Both the position numbers and the translations under genes were made by a program. From Sphingobacterium cavernae (GTDB lineage Bacteria > Bacteroidota > Bacteroidia > Sphingobacteriales > Sphingobacteriaceae), in assembly GCF_008520265.1 (NCBI RefSeq), contig NZ_VIQM01000097.1, positions 62,001 to 126,000 of the forward strand: a DNA stretch of 64,000 nt, written 5' to 3'. Under the pieces are notes generated by a model. It saw nothing but the letters and a program-made list of their open reading frames with translations, was not told the DNA's origin and did no database searches. Of the stretch, positions 1 to 9,330 are shown piece after piece (the first letter of the stretch is position 1; the number at the start of each line of letters is the position of its first letter).

Positions 1-567
1 TGGTGATCCCATGTATAAACCATCTAACCACATCTGATTGGGATAAATGGCTTTATGGTAAAATCCACCAGCCCCAGGCAGATCATTTTCTATTCTTCTT
101 TGCTGAAATTTTAGCGTATTTCTCACTAAACTCAAGGCGTTTCTGTAACGATCAGCATCTTTGTTATTCCCCTTACGTAGTTCTTCTTTATACAAAGTAA
201 AAAATACTCTTCCTGCAGGAAGATCATCTATATTACTTGGTCTAAGAGCTGATTTACCACTTTTGCTTACGATTAAAGTTCCATCTTCATTAAGACAATT
301 ATCAGCAAACTGTTTTACGGAAGTGTAATACTCCGTTTTTTCCGGATATTGTTCCCAAGTTTTCAATACAGATAAGGCAACTAATCCCGATACATAATCC
401 CAACCTGTAGTATCTAATTTTCCTTGGTAATGTTTATTGCAGTAGAAATCTCCTAATCCATGAGATTCCACCATTTTTTGAGACCAAATAACATTATCTT
501 TTGTCTTTTCAGATGCACATGAAAATATTAAAGATAATAAGAGAAGAAGACATAAATATTTTTTCAT
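1..567 (-). CDS. GH105 unsaturated rhamnogalacturonyl hydrolase lipoprotein (3' end outside window)
   Basis: The minus strand reads open from an ATG at 567 to the left edge, giving 189 residues. It begins with a lipoprotein signal peptide (MKKYLCLLLLLSLIFSC), so a surface or periplasmic lipoprotein is expected. The sequence then shows the GH105 (YteR/YesR) pattern: WDYVSGLVALSVL near residue 57, a SNIDDLPAGRVFFTLYKE block near 112-130, and GGFYHKAIYPNQMWLDGLYMG near the end. The last motif carries the Asp thought to be the family's general acid. Known members hydrate and remove the 4,5-unsaturated uronic acid left by pectin lyases, which fits the PL1 lyase at the other end of this locus. Only about half of a normal GH105 (about 350-400 residues) is visible. 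It is the last gene of the PUL in the window, 46 bp after the transporter gene. Confidence 0.87.
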   Translation of the reverse strand, partial: MKKYLCLLLLLSLIFSCASEKTKDNVIWSQKMVESHGLGDFYCNKHYQGKLDTTGWDYVSGLVALSVLKTWEQYPEKTEYYTSVKQFADNCLNEDGTLIVSKSGKSALRPSNIDDLPAGRVFFTLYKEELRKGNNKDADRYRNALSLVRNTLKFQQRRIENDLPGAGGFYHKAIYPNQMWLDGLYMGSP

Positions 568-613
568 TAGTAGATAGTTTATAATTTTATATTAAAAATA
601 TGCGTATTAGGAT

Positions 614-2185
614 TTACCAAAAAATCACATATAGAATGACCATTATAACAAAAAGTAGATACCAAGCAAAGTGGACACTTCTTTCTGTTCTCTCTAATTT
701 TACTACAGTTTTAGCAGTTAATTTGGTGGATGGTTTTATTAAAGATAATAGAATTCCTAAAATAATTAATCCAACAAAAAGATAGAATGAAAGCATTAAA
801 TAGTGCGGCCAAAAACCGTATTCCTTAGATGGAAAAATCCATAAATACAATATTCCAACTCCCAAACTCAAAAATGCTCCGAAAGTAAGTAAGGAATTAA
901 CTGCAAATTGACTTGTTTTATTCCATAATACGGCTAATAAAAATACGGCTGCTAATGGTGGGGCTATAAATCCTAAAATAGACTGAAAAACATCAAATAA
1001 ATTTAGTCCTTTGATTTGATCAATAGCTAAAGCCATTAAAACAGCAACAAAACACCCTACAACAACTGTCAATTGACCCGTCTTAATTATATCATTTGTT
1101 TTAGCAGATGGATTGATATGTTTTATATATAAATCCATAGTGAATACCGTACTTAGCGAATTGAGTGATGAACCTATTGTACCAATTAAAACTGCAATTA
1201 AAACAACAATTACCAATCCGTTCAACCCTGTTGGAAATAAATTAGTTACCATCGTCATATAGGCAAGCGAAGGATCTTCTAAATTTGGAAATAAAATATA
1301 GCAAATTACACCCGTCAAAATAAACAAAGGCAAGGATAATATTTTCAGCCATGCAATAAAATTAACACCTAATTGCCCCTGTTTCAAACTTTTAGATCCT
1401 AAAACCGACTGAACCATAGCTTGATCTGTACAGAAAAATGCGATCGCTGCAACGGGATATCCCAACAAAATGGCATACCAAGGATATTCATTATCAGAAG
1501 CTGGTCGAATCAAAGACCAATAATTTTCTGGTGTTGATGAAAATAAAACATCTAAGCCACCAATTTTCATTATTCCTAGATAAGTCAATAATGCAGAGAC
1601 TATAATCAACAAAATCATTTGAAAAATATTGATTTTAGCTATCGTCTTTAATCCTCCTGTATAAGCAAACAATCCAGCCAAGCTCACTAATACAATTACG
1701 GACAAATACATCGGAATACCTAAAATTTGTCTAACTAGGAAACCTCCTGAAAATAGTCCTAAAGAAAGCCAAGAGATCAACATCTTCACTAAGGAATACC
1801 ATGCTAATATTGTTTGAGTTTTTGATCCATAATGCAGTCCCATATATTCAGGCAAAGTTTTAACACCTAATGCTAAGTAACGAGGTGCAAACACAACGGC
1901 TAAAAGATATAAAAACACAAAAGCATACCAATCAAAATTAACAGCAACTATACCTGTAGTGTATCCAACAGTAGCAAAGGCTAGCAATAATGAAGGTCCT
2001 ACATTGGTTGCCCACATATTGAAACCTATACTATACCAACTTAACGACTTATTTGCAATGAAACGTTCTTCTCCATTATCCCTATTTTTGCTGGAAAATA
2101 ATCCTAGAGCGAGTAATACTACGAGATAAACTATTAAAATGAGGTAATCATAAATTGTTAATTTATCAAGAATGGTGGTTGTCAT
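614..2185 (-). CDS. Sodium:solute symporter (SSS/SLC5 family)
   Basis: A 523-residue polytopic membrane protein with about 13-14 hydrophobic segments, the typical size of SSS transporters. The N-terminal segment (TIYDYLILIVYLVVLLALG) and the following NKSLSWYSIGFNMWATNVGPS region are family hallmarks. It should import a sugar or sugar acid with Na+ across the inner membrane. Its start overlaps the stop of the upstream Gfo/Idh/MocA gene by 4 bp, so the two are translationally coupled and probably serve the same substrate. The substrate cannot be read from the sequence. It is the second SSS transporter of the locus, the other being at 15980-17527. Confidence 0.88.
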   Translation of the reverse strand: MTTTILDKLTIYDYLILIVYLVVLLALGLFSSKNRDNGEERFIANKSLSWYSIGFNMWATNVGPSLLLAFATVGYTTGIVAVNFDWYAFVFLYLLAVVFAPRYLALGVKTLPEYMGLHYGSKTQTILAWYSLVKMLISWLSLGLFSGGFLVRQILGIPMYLSVIVLVSLAGLFAYTGGLKTIAKINIFQMILLIIVSALLTYLGIMKIGGLDVLFSSTPENYWSLIRPASDNEYPWYAILLGYPVAAIAFFCTDQAMVQSVLGSKSLKQGQLGVNFIAWLKILSLPLFILTGVICYILFPNLEDPSLAYMTMVTNLFPTGLNGLVIVVLIAVLIGTIGSSLNSLSTVFTMDLYIKHINPSAKTNDIIKTGQLTVVVGCFVAVLMALAIDQIKGLNLFDVFQSILGFIAPPLAAVFLLAVLWNKTSQFAVNSLLTFGAFLSLGVGILYLWIFPSKEYGFWPHYLMLSFYLFVGLIILGILLSLIKPSTKLTAKTVVKLERTERSVHFAWYLLFVIMVILYVIFW

Positions 2186-3267
2186 AATAGATCACTCGGA
2201 TTAATATTATATTTAGCTAAAAGATCATTTGGACGTACAGGTTTACCCGTAGCCAATGACTCGTCCATAGCTTGTAATAAAGCTATTGTCCCAATTCCTT
2301 CTTTGATATCTGGAAAAGCAGGAGATTCGTTAAAAATAGCTTCCGCAAAATATTCAAGATAATTTTGGTACTCACCAGCATGATGACTTTTCCCTTCAAA
2401 ACGGAAATAATGTTTTAATTTGTGCTCCCAAGTCAAAATTTTCTCTTCACCATTTTTATCCGTAATAGCATACCGCAAATCCATATAATCTGCCTGACTA
2501 GCACCTTCTGTTCCGCGAAGAATACAAGTCATTTCACTATCTCTGGTTACCGGCTGAACGGGTCCCGTATAAGCACCACTTACTCTAGCAACTTTTCCCT
2601 CATCTGACTTGAAAATAAAATGCATTGTATCCTCATTTTTCAAGCCATTAACCTTACCATTATGACTCAGCATACCGTATCCAAAAACCTCTTCAATATT
2701 TGGTAGATACCATCTTATGAAATCTACTGGATGACTTAATCCACCATACAACCATTTGAATTTTGAATTCAACGACCAAGGCTTATTCAAAAACCAACGG
2801 TGATCAGCATGATAATGACTTTCTATTGTAATTAAATCCCCGATTAAGCCTTCCTCAAAATCTTGACGCTGTCTTTTCATAGGTTCAAAAAATCTAGAGC
2901 TTTGTCCCACAAAAACTCTTTTTTTAGTTTTATCTACTAATTTTAACAATGAATCAGCCTCATTTAAATCGTCAATAAATGGTTTTGTACAGATGACATG
3001 CTTATCATGTTCTAAAGCAAGCTTAATATGCTCTGCATGCAAATGATCGGGTGTATAAATAGCTATTGCATCAATTTCAGGATCGTTTAGTAAATCTTGA
3101 AAATTTGTCGTGTATGAATGATAATCGAATTCCTTTGCTCTCTGCCTACACATGATTTCATTTATATCACAGACCTTGACCAACTCAATCAGTTCGCTAT
3201 TTAAGGCAGCAGACATTGTACTTCGTCCTTCACCAAGTCCTAGAATACCTAATCTTAATTTTTTCAC
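2182..3267 (-). CDS. Gfo/Idh/MocA-family NAD(P)-dependent sugar oxidoreductase
   Basis: 361 residues. The N-terminal Rossmann fold has the GLGEG dinucleotide loop at about residues 10-14 (LGILGLGEGRSTMSAA), followed by the family motif TPDHLHAEHIKLALEHDKHV and CTKPF (about 73-96), where the EKP-type lysine is present as TKP. The C-terminal half is the usual alpha/beta substrate domain, with YGGLSHPVDFIRWY near residue 175 supplying the His and Asp expected at the active site. There is no signal peptide, so it is cytosolic. Family members oxidise, reduce or epimerise sugars and inositols. The 4-bp coupling with the SSS transporter suggests it handles the imported sugar, but which sugar is not known. 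Confidence 0.85.
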   Translation of the reverse strand: MKKLRLGILGLGEGRSTMSAALNSELIELVKVCDINEIMCRQRAKEFDYHSYTTNFQDLLNDPEIDAIAIYTPDHLHAEHIKLALEHDKHVICTKPFIDDLNEADSLLKLVDKTKKRVFVGQSSRFFEPMKRQRQDFEEGLIGDLITIESHYHADHRWFLNKPWSLNSKFKWLYGGLSHPVDFIRWYLPNIEEVFGYGMLSHNGKVNGLKNEDTMHFIFKSDEGKVARVSGAYTGPVQPVTRDSEMTCILRGTEGASQADYMDLRYAITDKNGEEKILTWEHKLKHYFRFEGKSHHAGEYQNYLEYFAEAIFNESPAFPDIKEGIGTIALLQAMDESLATGKPVRPNDLLAKYNINPSDLL

Positions 3268-3276
3268 TTTGTATAA

Positions 3277-5805
3277 TTATTTTTTATAAAATATCCATGA
3301 TTCTCCATCAGATGTACCTTCTATACCTCTTTGAAATTCGCTCATTAATTTATTCCAATCTTCAACGCGGGGATTATCTTTTAACGTTAAGGAATTAATT
3401 TCTTCAAACTTCTTACCTTTTGGAAATGAAATAACCAGCAAAAGTTGATGATCATTTCGATACAGTAAAACTTCTTTGAAGCCAGCTTGACAGAATCCTT
3501 TGGAAACTTCTGACCACTCTTCAAATTGATTTTTATGATAGGTATAATATAATTCGCGCTTTTCTTTGTCATTTACCAGTTGAGCTGACAAAATCACAAA
3601 ATCATATTCGCTATTCGACTCTGCTGACAGACAATGCTCATCGGAATTGAATGCATAGAAAATATCCTTAAAAACTTTGTACTTAACCTCGGGAAAATCC
3701 GCCTTCCAAGAACTTGCTATTTTTTGTGCAATATCATCCGTAGTTCGAATTAAAGAATAGGCCCCCCAACGAAATATCTGCTTGTTATCCGCACCTTGTC
3801 GTTGGATATATTTAGCTAAAGTTTCTGTTTCAATAGAGTTATTAGGATCATAGATTTGTATATAAACTGGTTTTTCGAATGGAATATGCTGGTTAATCTT
3901 AGCATGCTCATCCACTTTACTCTTATGATGTAGTAACTTTTGATATTGGGCTGTCAATCCTGCATTTTTAACTTTTTCTAGACTAACTTTAGGTCCATTT
4001 TCCTTCCATTCTACAGAAGGACCATTTGCATTTTGTAATATTTTATATTCAGGAAACCAATTATCGGATACATTCATATATGCAGAACCTTCATCGGTAT
4101 ATAAGTAAAACCAATGGTCTGGAATATGTGCATAGGGTGAAAGATAAATACTATCGATTAGATTTTTCTGAATTCTAGTACCAGGTTGTGCAGATAAAGT
4201 GTAAATGCCGGCTACATCGTACATAAATTTACCATATCGCGTGATACGGTTTTCTACAATCATATTGTTTCTCATTATATTGACCGTAGGAGTCCATCCC
4301 CAACCCACACTTATTCCTGTATAGGATAAATCACTTAGATCATTATTGGTTACGTGGATATTTCGTGCAAATCCCACACCTATACCCACAACACCCCAAT
4401 CTTCATTACCAATATTATTAATGAGATTATTCGCTATTGTAACACCATCAGATACCGTGCGTTCATCTTTAGGTTGGTAAGGAAGATGTGCTTCAAACTG
4501 CTCATCCGAGAATTTGCCCACTAGCACAGCATTTCCGCCTACATCCTTAATGACATTACCCTGAAAAATATCGTTAAGATTTCCTTCTTGAAAATCAACT
4601 GCAGTAGCAGCTATATGCACAAATTGACAATTAGAAATATGTACATGGAATGTATTTAAAAGAGTAACTGCTGCTTTTGGTCTCCCTACCCATGCCTGAT
4701 TCTCTAAACCTTTCTTATCGGGTGTACCAGGAGTTTGCAATTTATAAGCATCCAAAAAGAACATACCAGCTTGTAATGCTACATGACCATTAAAATGTGG
4801 CCTAAACCATGCCGTATGTTTAAAATGCAATCCTTCGATATGGATGTTAGACACTGGGCTTTCAAAAGTACCTTTTACATCTAAAATAGTCTCTAGAATA
4901 GGTACAATGACCTCCTCTTTATCAAGATTTTCATTAGTACGTTTATAATAATAAATTTTATGATTTTTTTCATCATGAAACCATTCTCCAGGGGTATCAA
5001 GGAATTGAATAGCATTTACTAATCGAAAGGCTGAATTACCTGTTTCTTTGGAAATCCAAGGACGAGGCCAAGGATGCTCACTTTGTATTTTACTTTCGGG
5101 ATCATGAAATGATAAGATTATACTATCTTTTTCAAGAATAGCATTTTTGATTCGAAGTTGTGCAATGGCCCACCATTGATGGATAAAAAATTCCATTCCT
5201 GGTTTAAATTCAAAATTTTTAAAGACATTCGGAATAACTGCTGTTTGTTTTTCAAAATTCCAATTTAGAATCCTTGGCAAAGTATAATCGGAATGACTTT
5301 CTGCTCTTATTGCTTTATTATTGCCGACCCACATTTGTCGGATTGGAAAATATTTATCACCTACTGTTGGGGCATCTGCTACGTAAATGTCTTTGGACAA
5401 TTCCGCACTAAACAAATTATTTTTACCTATTTTTTTCCAGCCATTTACTTTAACACCACCGGAAAAAACAGCATTATTTCCTAATGCACGTATGACTGTT
5501 GGACTTTCCTTGGTTCCAGAATCTTCTGGTCTAATAAGTATAGATTGACTTGGAAAATATGCCCCATCCTTTACTAAGATATAGACCGCAGATTTCACCT
5601 TTGCATCGTCAAGACGTCTCCATTCACGTACTTGACGAAGCGCATCCTCCAGTGTTTCAAATGGTGAATTTAATGAGCCGTCTCGCATTGCATTTTGACT
5701 TTGCAAACCCACATAAATTTCTGTGGCAAGACAATGAGACAACAACGTCAATAGCAAAATTGCACACTGAAGTACATATTTTAAAAATATCCTGTATTTG
5801 ATCAT
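3277..5805 (-). CDS. GH141-like beta-helix glycosidase fused to an L-rhamnose/L-fucose mutarotase domain
   Basis: 842 residues with a signal peptide ending near residue 27 (SHCLATEIYVG). Residues 28 to about 620 form a right-handed beta-helix protein: repeated N-x-I/V turns such as NIHVTNNDL and NIMRNNMIVENRITRYG, and a FLDTPGEWFHDEKNHKIYYY segment. These are typical of GH141, the family of the B. thetaiotaomicron RG-II alpha-L-fucosidase BT1002. Residues 677-842 are different. IFRWGAYSLIRTT, FEEWSEVSKGFCQAGF, LLLVISFPKG and NPRVEDWNKLMSEFQ match the RhaM-type mutarotase fold, apparently as two ferredoxin-like units. A mutarotase on the same chain could rapidly interconvert anomers of the released 6-deoxy-L-sugar. 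The family assignment rests on pattern recognition only. It sits between the Gfo oxidoreductase and a GH2 gene. Confidence 0.75.
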   Translation of the reverse strand: MIKYRIFLKYVLQCAILLLTLLSHCLATEIYVGLQSQNAMRDGSLNSPFETLEDALRQVREWRRLDDAKVKSAVYILVKDGAYFPSQSILIRPEDSGTKESPTVIRALGNNAVFSGGVKVNGWKKIGKNNLFSAELSKDIYVADAPTVGDKYFPIRQMWVGNNKAIRAESHSDYTLPRILNWNFEKQTAVIPNVFKNFEFKPGMEFFIHQWWAIAQLRIKNAILEKDSIILSFHDPESKIQSEHPWPRPWISKETGNSAFRLVNAIQFLDTPGEWFHDEKNHKIYYYKRTNENLDKEEVIVPILETILDVKGTFESPVSNIHIEGLHFKHTAWFRPHFNGHVALQAGMFFLDAYKLQTPGTPDKKGLENQAWVGRPKAAVTLLNTFHVHISNCQFVHIAATAVDFQEGNLNDIFQGNVIKDVGGNAVLVGKFSDEQFEAHLPYQPKDERTVSDGVTIANNLINNIGNEDWGVVGIGVGFARNIHVTNNDLSDLSYTGISVGWGWTPTVNIMRNNMIVENRITRYGKFMYDVAGIYTLSAQPGTRIQKNLIDSIYLSPYAHIPDHWFYLYTDEGSAYMNVSDNWFPEYKILQNANGPSVEWKENGPKVSLEKVKNAGLTAQYQKLLHHKSKVDEHAKINQHIPFEKPVYIQIYDPNNSIETETLAKYIQRQGADNKQIFRWGAYSLIRTTDDIAQKIASSWKADFPEVKYKVFKDIFYAFNSDEHCLSAESNSEYDFVILSAQLVNDKEKRELYYTYHKNQFEEWSEVSKGFCQAGFKEVLLYRNDHQLLLVISFPKGKKFEEINSLTLKDNPRVEDWNKLMSEFQRGIEGTSDGESWIFYKK

Positions 5806-5838
5806 TTTAGTAAATGCTCTATGATGTTTTTTTTAAAA

Positions 5839-8217
5839 CTATAATTGGATAGTCTTGCTTCCTAATTTTGATTTTATGGTTAATGCCGCTGCATTCTTTA
5901 TGTCATTTTTCATGATATATCCCACAGCATAACCTTTAAAAGTTTTGCGAATTGGCCTAGTCAATCCTTGTAAATCTGCTTGATAGCCATTATCTGTACC
6001 TAGCACAGCACAATTATTATCTGCTGAAAATTCAATTTCTAAATCATTGTCAGTAACAATATTCCCTTTATCATCACGAAGAGAAACAGTGATGTAATAC
6101 AAATCTGTAGCATCACCTGCTGCATATTTATCATGTTCTACTTCCAAATGAACATTAGCCACTTCGCCTGCCGTGTGACGAAATTCTTCTTGTACTATTT
6201 TGCCATCTCTATACTTTACAACTTTCAGTTCTCCTGGCTCGAAAGGAACTTTCCATTCAGCATGTAAGCTTTCATCTGATTTTGTTGATTTTCCTAAACT
6301 TTTACCATTTAAAAACAGTTCTACGTAATCTGCATTATTATAATAACACCATACTGCAACGTTATCCCCCTTTTTCCAATTCCAATGCGGCATTAAGTGT
6401 AGTACTTCCTTTTTTGTCCACTCCGATTGGTACATGTAATACACATCTTTTGGCAATCCTGCTAAGTCCACAATACCATAATATGAACTACGTGCTGGAT
6501 ATGGATAAGGAACTGGCTCTCCTAAATAATCAATACCTGTCCAAACGAATATGCCGGATAAAAAATCACGTTTTTTCACTTCCAACCATGCTCTTTCATG
6601 ACTTGTTCCCCAATAAGCGGCTACATTATCATAAGCAGAAACCGTAAAGTCCATATTTCCATTCGTCACATATTTATCTTTACTTGATGCTGGCCACAAT
6701 TGAATCGTATCCTGTGGTTGTTGATACACACCGCGTGTTTGTAGAGCAGATGTCGTTTCAGATGCTAATAATGTGGTGTTTATAAATTCAGTCTTCAACT
6801 TGTCGTAATCAAAGTATTTGTAATTGAATCCTAAAACATCTAATGTTTCTGCTTGCGCTATAAAGTTTTTAGCATAATCAGTCTCTGTCAAAGCTGCAGT
6901 CACAGGGCGAGTAGGATCAAGTTCTCTAACAGTTTTAGTCATACTTTTTGTAAGGGATGTACCAGTAGCATCGAATTGCTCACGAATTTCATTACCTATA
7001 CTCCACATGAAAACTGAGGTTCTATTTCTATCGCGCTTTACAAAGTTTTCCAAATCCGCAATATGATGCTCGTCAAAATCGATGTGATAATCAAATTTGT
7101 TCTTACGCTTTTTCCACATATCGTATGCTTCGTTGTAAACTAAAAAGCCCATTTCATCACAAAGGTCAAGTAATTCTTCTGCAGGAGGATTATGCGCTGT
7201 ACGAATAGCATTTACACCCATTTCTTTCATAATAACCAATTGTCGTTTGGCGGCAGACTTATTAAACGCAGCTCCCAAAGCTCCTAAGTCGTGGTGAAGA
7301 CAAACGCCCAATATTTTTGTCTTAACACCATTTAATTCGAATCCTTCATTGACCTCAAATTTGAAATGGCGGAACCCAATACTATATGTTAAATCATCAA
7401 GTTTTTCTTTCTTATTATTTAATAATGAAATTTTTACTTGATACAAATAAGGATTTTCAGGTGACCATAAAATTGTACTATTAATGTTTAATGAAGCTTC
7501 AATTTGCTCATTTTTTACCCTTACTTCCTGTTGTGCAAGCAGTTTATTATTTTTATCTGAAAGTTCTATTTTGACCAATTCGCCCTGACCAAATATTTTT
7601 GAAGAAACATTTAAAGTACTTTGAGAAACATCTACTATTGGAGTCGTAAGAATTGTTTCATTTTTCAGCAAGTAAGATTTATGACGTTTTTCTAATTTTA
7701 CATCGCGATAGATTCCCGAACCTGAGTACCATCGTGAATTAGGCTGAAGACTATTGTCTGCACGAATTGCAATTACATTACTTTTATCACCATAATTAAG
7801 ATACTTAGTTAATTCTTTTTCAAATGACAAATACCCGTTATAATTTTTTCCGAGATATATTCCATTTATCCAAACTTCCGCATACCTGTATACCCCTCCA
7901 AAGTAAATGAATACAGATTTGTTAATATCTTTCTTTTCAAGATCAAAAGTTTTTCTATACCAACCTATACCTCCAGGAAGTGCTCCTCCAGCATTACCAG
8001 CAGGATAATGTTCTGCAAAATCAAATCCAATACTCCAATCGTGCGGGAGATTCAGTTTCTTCCATTTCGTATCATCAAAGGAGGTATGTCTATATTGCAA
8101 GTTATCGTCCAATATGAATTTCCATCCGGCATTAAAATTTATCACTTCTCTTCCTTGGCCTTTAGTTACATGCATGATGAATGTAAATAGCATAACTAAT
8201 AAAATGTTCTTTAGCAT
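5839..8217 (-). CDS. GH2 family beta-glycosidase (beta-galactosidase-like)
   Basis: 792 residues with a signal peptide (cleavage near KGQG, residue 20). Domain order is GH2: sugar-binding jelly roll (about 25-180, including NLPHDWSI and NSRWYSGSGIYRDV), immunoglobulin-like domain (about 185-290), TIM barrel (about 295-590) and C-terminal beta-sandwich domains of the DUF4982 type. The predicted acid/base is Glu410 in MWSIGNE and the nucleophile is Glu487 in LLASETTSALQTRGVY. The ETTSALQTRG form is common in PUL-encoded beta-galactosidase-like GH2 enzymes. In a pectin context it could act on galactose, glucuronic acid or L-arabinopyranose, and the sequence alone does not decide. It lies 6 bp downstream of the propeller hydrolase gene. 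Confidence 0.86.
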   Translation of the reverse strand: MLKNILLVMLFTFIMHVTKGQGREVINFNAGWKFILDDNLQYRHTSFDDTKWKKLNLPHDWSIGFDFAEHYPAGNAGGALPGGIGWYRKTFDLEKKDINKSVFIYFGGVYRYAEVWINGIYLGKNYNGYLSFEKELTKYLNYGDKSNVIAIRADNSLQPNSRWYSGSGIYRDVKLEKRHKSYLLKNETILTTPIVDVSQSTLNVSSKIFGQGELVKIELSDKNNKLLAQQEVRVKNEQIEASLNINSTILWSPENPYLYQVKISLLNNKKEKLDDLTYSIGFRHFKFEVNEGFELNGVKTKILGVCLHHDLGALGAAFNKSAAKRQLVIMKEMGVNAIRTAHNPPAEELLDLCDEMGFLVYNEAYDMWKKRKNKFDYHIDFDEHHIADLENFVKRDRNRTSVFMWSIGNEIREQFDATGTSLTKSMTKTVRELDPTRPVTAALTETDYAKNFIAQAETLDVLGFNYKYFDYDKLKTEFINTTLLASETTSALQTRGVYQQPQDTIQLWPASSKDKYVTNGNMDFTVSAYDNVAAYWGTSHERAWLEVKKRDFLSGIFVWTGIDYLGEPVPYPYPARSSYYGIVDLAGLPKDVYYMYQSEWTKKEVLHLMPHWNWKKGDNVAVWCYYNNADYVELFLNGKSLGKSTKSDESLHAEWKVPFEPGELKVVKYRDGKIVQEEFRHTAGEVANVHLEVEHDKYAAGDATDLYYITVSLRDDKGNIVTDNDLEIEFSADNNCAVLGTDNGYQADLQGLTRPIRKTFKGYAVGYIMKNDIKNAAALTIKSKLGSKTIQL

Positions 8218-8223
8218 AAAATA

Positions 8224-9330
8224 TTACTCCTTAATAAACTTTAACTTACTCTTTCCAATATCCTTTGATGTTGCTACAGCAATCCCTCTATTATCGTCTT
8301 TGTCTACAGCGCAGTAGAAATGGTATACAATTCCTTTATGCTTGAGCACAAAAGATTTATGGGCATATTTAATATCATAATCTTCGCTAGAGTTTATTAA
8401 ATCTTCTCCAGACCAATCTGTCCAGTGTACCAGATCTTTTGAAGCTGCAAAGCGATTAAAACCACCACTTTTGTTTTCCCAAAAAGCCCCAAAATAGAAC
8501 ATTACCCAAGTTCCATTAATGCGTTGAATCATAGGATCGCCTGTAATACCAACAGGGTGATGTACAACAGGATCCTTTCGATAGCGTTTCCAATTCACCA
8601 TATCGTCCGAAACCGCCATCCCAATTCGCTCATACCAGCGTGTCTTTTTATTATTAACTAATGAATCTCCAACCGCATTATAATACATCACAAAACGATG
8701 TCCGGTATTTCCTTCATTATCTTCAATTACATAACTTTTAAAAAGCTTATGTCTGTTTTCCCACCACCTAATATCATGATCCGTACTACTCAAAGCAGGT
8801 TTATCAATTCTATTCCATTCAAAAGCTGTATTTGGTGTACTATGTGTGTAAGCTACTCCAATTGACAATGGTTCTGGTTCATATCCTGCTGTGGAGCCTC
8901 CAAAATAAGACATCCAATACTTACCATCGTACTTTTTCAAATCGTATTTTCCACCCCATTTTGTATTAATTAGTGCATTATATCCAGCTTTTTGTTTTGA
9001 ATCCCATTCAGTAGCAGTCGACGATGCTGTTAGCTGTTTGCCCAAATAGATCCAATTCAATAAATCATGACTTTCTGCCAAATGAGTTTCATAGCCTACA
9101 CCATCAAACAAAATATAAGTCATAAACCATTTTTTTCCTTCCCTGTAAATGGATGGACAATCAATCAAATCTTGTTTCTTATTTGGCACAACGACTAACC
9201 CATATTTATACGGAGTTTTTATTTCATTGTATAATTTCTCCATCTCAGAATTTGAGATTTGCAGGCTCTTTTCTTGTCCTCGAACAGATAAGATTAAAGC
9301 AAGAAGCATTATAACATAAACTACTCTCAT
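8224..9330 (-). CDS. Secreted five-bladed beta-propeller glycosidase-like protein (GH43/GH32/GH130-like fold)
   Basis: 368 residues with a signal peptide ending at about residue 18 (LSVRGQEK). The repeated pattern of W-x-M-x-Y/F strands (KKWFMTYILFDG, KYWMSYFGGS, TWVMFYFGAFWEN) each followed by S-x-DLxxW (AESHDLLNW, AVSDDMVNW, AASKDLVHWTDW) is that of five-bladed propeller glycosidases. An early Asp in DLIDCPSIY and a later HPVGITGDPMI are candidate active-site positions. I cannot place it in a numbered GH family. Its spacing (one base from the GH78 stop to this gene's neighbour, 6 bp to the GH2) says it belongs to the same operon. A beta-L-arabinofuranosidase- or galactosidase-type role is possible but not shown. 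Confidence 0.65.
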   Translation of the reverse strand: MRVVYVIMLLALILSVRGQEKSLQISNSEMEKLYNEIKTPYKYGLVVVPNKKQDLIDCPSIYREGKKWFMTYILFDGVGYETHLAESHDLLNWIYLGKQLTASSTATEWDSKQKAGYNALINTKWGGKYDLKKYDGKYWMSYFGGSTAGYEPEPLSIGVAYTHSTPNTAFEWNRIDKPALSSTDHDIRWWENRHKLFKSYVIEDNEGNTGHRFVMYYNAVGDSLVNNKKTRWYERIGMAVSDDMVNWKRYRKDPVVHHPVGITGDPMIQRINGTWVMFYFGAFWENKSGGFNRFAASKDLVHWTDWSGEDLINSSEDYDIKYAHKSFVLKHKGIVYHFYCAVDKDDNRGIAVATSKDIGKSKLKFIKE

